From assembly GCA_030837265.1 (NCBI GenBank), contig JAUPKV010000221.1, positions 1 to 9,424 of the forward strand: a stretch of 9,424 bases of DNA, in the 5' to 3' direction. Below are positions 5,795-9,424 of the stretch, one piece after another (within the stretch, counting starts at the first letter, position 1; every line of letters starts with the position of its first letter). The notes beneath the pieces were generated by a model, which did not search any database, was not told where the DNA came from, and was given only the letters and a program-made list of their open reading frames with translations. The position numbers and the translations under genes are program-made. Source of the stretch: Methanobacteriota archaeon (GTDB taxonomy: Archaea > Halobacteriota > Methanosarcinia > Methanosarcinales > Methanosarcinaceae).

Positions 5795-8700
5795 ATGAGA
5801 AATATAGACAATTTTTTCCCAATAGCCTTAGTTTTTGTATTTTTATTTTTTTCGGCATCTATAGCGTCGGCAAAAGAAATAACTGTAGATGACAATCCTG
5901 GCGCAGATTTTACTTTTATTCAGGCTGCAATTAATGCTTCCAGTCCAGGGGATATAATAATTGTCAAACCGGGTACTTATGAAGAGAATATTAATATTGA
6001 GAAAAACATAACGATTATTTCGGAGTCCGGAAATCCATCCAATACTATAATAAAGTCACGCAATGGCTCTGATGATGCATTGAGAATATGGTCAAACGGA
6101 GTAAGCATTCAAGGTTTTAGCATAAATGGAGCCAAATATGCTGGAATCCATTTGTTTGGAGTTAATGACTGCCATATTACGAATAACAATCTATCAAATA
6201 ATGGCTGTGGTATCGATTTATATATGTTTAGCTCAGGTAATACACTTGTCTATAATCAAATATCCGATAGTGTGACAGGTATCAGCCTTGGGGACAGCTT
6301 GTTAAATTCTCTGAGCAATAACTCATTCTTAAACTGCAGTAACGCAATTTCACTATTTGACTCTTGTAATAACACACTTAAAAATAATTTAATTTCAAAT
6401 AACATTGAAGGTATTTCTCTTATTGGCGAATCAAATAGTAATACCATTACAGGCAATATTATAAATTCCAATAAAGGAACTGGATTGCATTTGTACGATA
6501 CTTATGGCAACTTAATTTATAATAACTACTTCAACAACACTGAAAATGCAGCATTAGATGAATTTGAACCTGTTTTAAGTACAAATATATGGAACATAAG
6601 TAAGACTGCAAGTACCAACATTGTTAGAGGTCCGTATATAGGAGGAAACTTCTGGGCGAACCCTGATAGGACCGGTTATTCCCAGACAAGTTCGGATTCT
6701 AATAAGGACGGTATTAGTGATTTGAGTTATAATTTTATTGAGGATGAATTTGACTATCTTCCGCTTGTATCTCTTTATAACCCGGAAAAACCAGTTTTTC
6801 CTATAATCGCTCAATATGGTATGAACTCAAGTCTTGATATAATAATAGTTAAGGCCTCATCCGAACTTCCTGAAGCAGACTTTAATGCTGATCCTATTAT
6901 AGGTAATGTTCCCCTTTCCGTTCGTTTTACCGATATATCAAAAAATGCAACCGAATGGCACTGGGACTTCGATGACGGAAATACCTCTACAACTCAGGAT
7001 CCAGTGAATATCTTTTCGCAAGCCGGGAAATATGTTGTCAATTTGACAGTAAGTAATGAAAACGGCAAGAATTCGACAACTAAGGAAATAACCGTGAATA
7101 AAGCGCTTACTGAAGAAAAAATTTATCCCGTTGCAGATTTTGAAGCATACCCAACTAATGGTAATGCTCCTCTCTCCGTCCTGTTTACGGATCGTTCAAA
7201 GAATGCCATATCACATAGTTGGGACTTCAACAATGACGGGGTTGCCGATAACAACAACCCAAACCCTATTCATGTATACACTATACCCGGAAAATATACT
7301 GTAAACCTGACGGTGGCAAACGATAACGGAACGAACTCAAAGACCCTGGATATTACTGTGAACGAAATTATCAATTCAGAGAAAGTTCTTCCAGAAGCAA
7401 ATTTCAACGCTGTCCCTGCGAGCGGAAATGCTCCGCTTTCCGTCCAATTTTCTGACACATCGAAAAATGCAACCGAATGGCATTGGAATCTTGACGACGG
7501 TAATGTATCTACCGACAGAAACCTTGTGCACACCTTTTACACAGACGGAAGATATACTGTCAATTTGACAGTAAGTAATGAAAACGGCTCAAATTCGAAG
7601 ACTATGGAAATAACTGTTAATGAAGCACCCATCGATGAGAATAATCTTCCGGTTGCAAACTTTGATGCATATCCCAGCAGCGGAAATGCTCCTCTTTCCG
7701 TCCGGTTTACTGACCTTTCACAAAATGCTATAACACGAAGCTGGGATTTCTACAATGACGGTATTACTGACGACGACACTGAGACACCTATTTACGTTTA
7801 TCCCTTTCCCGGAGTATATACAGTTAACTTGACAGTAAGTAATGAAAACGGCATGAATTCAAAAACTATGACAATATCTGTAACTGAAGTAAATAATGAA
7901 GAAAAAACTCTGCCTACACCAGACTTTAGTGCTGTTCCTGCAAGCGGAAATGCGCCCCTTTCCGTGCAATTTACCGACCTCTCGAAAAATGCAACTGCAT
8001 TGAGCTGGAACTTTGGTGACGGAAATACATCTGCTTCAAATAACCTCGTGCACACCTTTTATACGGCAGGAAAATATACCGTTAATTTAACAGTGACCAA
8101 TGAAAATGGCTCGAATTCAAAGACTATGGAAATTACTGTTGATAAAGCACTTAGCGAAGAAAAAGTTTTTCCAGTCGCAAACTTCAATGCCAATCCCACA
8201 AGCGGTAATGCACCTCTCTCAGTCCAGTTTACGGACCTTTCACAAAATGCAGTATCAAGGAGCTGGGACTTAAATAATGACGGAACAGCTGAATCCGGCG
8301 AAGCAAGCCCGGTTTACACGTACAATGATCCGGGAACGTACACTGCAAAATTAATTGTAAGCAATTCAAACGGAACTGCTAATAAAAGTGCAATAATAAA
8401 TGTGCTGGACGGAAATTCCGGCGGCAGCAGCAGTGGTGGAAGTAGCAGTGGAGGTAGCAGTTCAAGCAGCGGTGGGAGCGGGGGTGGAGGCGCAGGCGGT
8501 TCTCCTGAACTTCAAAGCAATGTTGAAACCAAAGAACTTTCACAGACCTTCGTTGCCAGTGGGAGTTCCGTAAGGTTTGATTTCCCCAGAAACGCTACTT
8601 CTGTTCTTTATATAACTTTCAATTCCAGGAAAACAGCTGGAAAGACGACGACCATAGTTGAGATGTTAAAGGGAAAATCCACCCTGGTTTCACAACTGCC

Positions 8701-9205
8701 TTCAGCAGAGGTATACAAGTCCCTTAATATATGGGTAGGAAACAGCGGATTTGCAACATCTGGCAATATTGAAAATTCAGTCATATGCTTTAAAGTTGCG
8801 AAATCCTGGATGCGCGAAAAAAATGTAAATCAGTCCTCAATCACTTTGCAAAGGTATAGCGACAATAAATGGAATTCTCTGCCGATCAGTCTCCTTGGTG
8901 AAGATAGTAGTTATTTCTATTTCACGGCACAAACCCCGGGATTTTCTCCTTTTGCAATAACTGCTGGCATGATAACAAAGGAAATTGTATCAAAAACACA
9001 GCCTACATCTGATGCAAAAACACAGCCCGGAGCCAATGTGGTAAACGCTGTACAAAATAACACATCAAACACTATACAAGCATCAGGACCGAAATCCGAA
9101 CAAAAGTCTGAAAAGGGAAAAAGCTCAAACTTGCCTGTGTTTGCAATGGTTTGTATGATAGCTCTTTTCCTTGTTACATTCCTTTTCAGGTTAGATAAAA
9201 AATAA
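5795..9205 (+). CDS. Secreted, membrane-anchored surface protein: beta-helix, six PKD domains, PGF-pre-PGF domain
   Basis: The protein has 1136 residues. A Sec signal peptide (1-26) ends in the cleavage motif ASA before KE. Residues 27 to about 340 form a NosD/CASH right-handed beta-helix with repeated short NN...GI turns. It closes with GGNFWANP and a DSNKDGISD loop before DYLPL. Six PKD domains of about 86-88 residues begin near 360, 446, 534, 620, 708 and 794. A Gly/Ser linker (about 874-902) leads to a PGF-pre-PGF domain (about 905-1055) with LNIWVG, FKVAKSWM and TPGFSPFAI. A hydrophilic spacer follows, then a membrane helix (1113-1131) and the tail RLDKK. N-x-S/T sequons are frequent (NLT in five of six PKD domains), fitting S-layer-type glycosylation. 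Such proteins in methanogens are thought to be cell-surface adhesins or envelope parts; the ligand is unknown. The last helix has no PGF motif in front of it, so it may be a plain anchor rather than an archaeosortase substrate. Confidence 0.93.
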   Translation: MRNIDNFFPIALVFVFLFFSASIASAKEITVDDNPGADFTFIQAAINASSPGDIIIVKPGTYEENINIEKNITIISESGNPSNTIIKSRNGSDDALRIWSNGVSIQGFSINGAKYAGIHLFGVNDCHITNNNLSNNGCGIDLYMFSSGNTLVYNQISDSVTGISLGDSLLNSLSNNSFLNCSNAISLFDSCNNTLKNNLISNNIEGISLIGESNSNTITGNIINSNKGTGLHLYDTYGNLIYNNYFNNTENAALDEFEPVLSTNIWNISKTASTNIVRGPYIGGNFWANPDRTGYSQTSSDSNKDGISDLSYNFIEDEFDYLPLVSLYNPEKPVFPIIAQYGMNSSLDIIIVKASSELPEADFNADPIIGNVPLSVRFTDISKNATEWHWDFDDGNTSTTQDPVNIFSQAGKYVVNLTVSNENGKNSTTKEITVNKALTEEKIYPVADFEAYPTNGNAPLSVLFTDRSKNAISHSWDFNNDGVADNNNPNPIHVYTIPGKYTVNLTVANDNGTNSKTLDITVNEIINSEKVLPEANFNAVPASGNAPLSVQFSDTSKNATEWHWNLDDGNVSTDRNLVHTFYTDGRYTVNLTVSNENGSNSKTMEITVNEAPIDENNLPVANFDAYPSSGNAPLSVRFTDLSQNAITRSWDFYNDGITDDDTETPIYVYPFPGVYTVNLTVSNENGMNSKTMTISVTEVNNEEKTLPTPDFSAVPASGNAPLSVQFTDLSKNATALSWNFGDGNTSASNNLVHTFYTAGKYTVNLTVTNENGSNSKTMEITVDKALSEEKVFPVANFNANPTSGNAPLSVQFTDLSQNAVSRSWDLNNDGTAESGEASPVYTYNDPGTYTAKLIVSNSNGTANKSAIINVLDGNSGGSSSGGSSSGGSSSSSGGSGGGGAGGSPELQSNVETKELSQTFVASGSSVRFDFPRNATSVLYITFNSRKTAGKTTTIVEMLKGKSTLVSQLPSAEVYKSLNIWVGNSGFATSGNIENSVICFKVAKSWMREKNVNQSSITLQRYSDNKWNSLPISLLGEDSSYFYFTAQTPGFSPFAITAGMITKEIVSKTQPTSDAKTQPGANVVNAVQNNTSNTIQASGPKSEQKSEKGKSSNLPVFAMVCMIALFLVTFLFRLDKK
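6872..8401 (+). repeat. Six-PKD array built as three A/B pairs with a 522-nt period
   Basis: Matching points of the six PKD units fall at 6872, 7130, 7394, 7652, 7916 and 8174, giving spacings of 258, 264, 258, 264 and 258 nt. Units 1, 3 and 5 are type A: KNAT, then a D/G-D-G-N loop, 86 residues. Units 2, 4 and 6 are type B: NAI or NAV, then SWD and a NDG loop; units 2 and 4 have 88 residues. The coding DNA also keeps near-identical blocks, such as TTGACAGTAAGTAATGAAAA in units 1, 3 and 4. Confidence 0.88.
8413..8502 (+). repeat. Gly/Ser-coding low-complexity linker
   Basis: About 30 codons for almost only Gly and Ser join the PKD array to the PGF-pre-PGF domain. The DNA is built from GGx and AGx triplets and is clearly richer in G than its surroundings. 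It looks like a flexible spacer that can change length by slippage. Confidence 0.8.
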
Positions 9206-9209
9206 TTAT

Positions 9210-9246
9210 TGACCTATCATAAGGTTATATTTATTATTTTTTTATT
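9210..9246 (+). terminator. Terminator of the surface-protein gene
   Basis: TGACCT (9210-9215) pairs with AGGTTA (9222-9227), including one G-U pair, across a 6-nt loop. The T-rich run from 9228 to 9245 follows directly. The stem begins 5 nt after the TAA. Confidence 0.6.
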
Positions 9247-9424
9247 ATGTTAGGAATTTTATTAATTTTTTAATGGTATTTTACATTCCGACCCCCCTGT
9301 TAATTTTTTCATTGAATTTCGTTGATTTGATAATTCATGCCCTTTTGGATTTCTCGATTTCACAGCAAATACCTATATCTTCCCAATTATCCAACAAATA
9401 AGCTTTTTTTCTTGTTTTTTCAGC
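9247..9424. other. AT-rich intergenic end of the window
   Basis: No ORF or RNA gene is supported on either strand. Several more T-runs (9258-9272, 9304-9310, 9404-9420) could be extra termination sites. I cannot tell which gene follows. Confidence 0.5.

Noticed and set aside
7270..8055. Reverse-strand ORFs in the PKD array
   Set aside because: They repeat with the PKD units and mirror their codon pattern, so they are shadows.

Overview
The window looks like chromosome of a methanogenic archaeon of the genus Methanosarcina or a close relative. The evidence is a long secreted protein built from a NosD-type beta-helix, PKD repeats and a PGF-pre-PGF domain, a haloarchaea/Methanosarcina-style IS200/IS605 TnpB, AT-rich TATA-like boxes with short leaders, and T-rich 3' ends. 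This assignment comes from recognising families by eye, not from a search. All supported genes lie on the + strand.

Layout. Positions 2-790 hold the C-terminal two-thirds of a TnpB RNA-guided nuclease, cut off by the left window edge. All three RuvC acidic residues and the zinc-finger cysteines are present. Its 3' end is rich in hairpins, as expected if an omegaRNA (reRNA) overlaps the coding end and the element's right end. Positions 791-1127 hold no gene, but carry a perfect 22-bp tandem duplication whose junction forms a TATA-like box, and an 8-bp inverted repeat that encloses a Shine-Dalgarno-like motif and a start codon. A 74-codon orphan ORF (1128-1352) ends in TAG. It is in the same frame as the MepA-like MATE exporter that follows (1461-2846), with no other stop between them. 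In an organism that may decode UAG as pyrrolysine, this deserves a check.

Positions 3009-5657 encode a full-length two-domain MprF: a membrane flippase domain followed by a cytosolic DUF2156 aminoacyl-tRNA-dependent lipid transferase domain. A TATA box and a short leader precede a 1136-residue surface protein (5795-9205). It has a signal peptide, a right-handed beta-helix, six PKD domains arranged as three A/B pairs, a Gly/Ser linker, a PGF-pre-PGF domain and a C-terminal membrane anchor. A hairpin followed by T-runs closes the gene. The last 220 bases hold no recognisable gene.

How the genes may work together. MATE exporter, lipid aminoacylation and a heavily sequon-bearing surface protein are all envelope functions. 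The MATE and mprF genes are 162 bp apart in one orientation, so they could form an envelope-stress or drug-resistance unit. The surface protein has its own promoter and is probably separate. The transposon remnant at the left is an independent mobile element. No clearly new multi-gene system is visible. The most original signals are the in-frame amber codon before the MATE gene, the promoter-proximal repeat structures, and the exact 522-nt A/B super-repeat in the PKD array.
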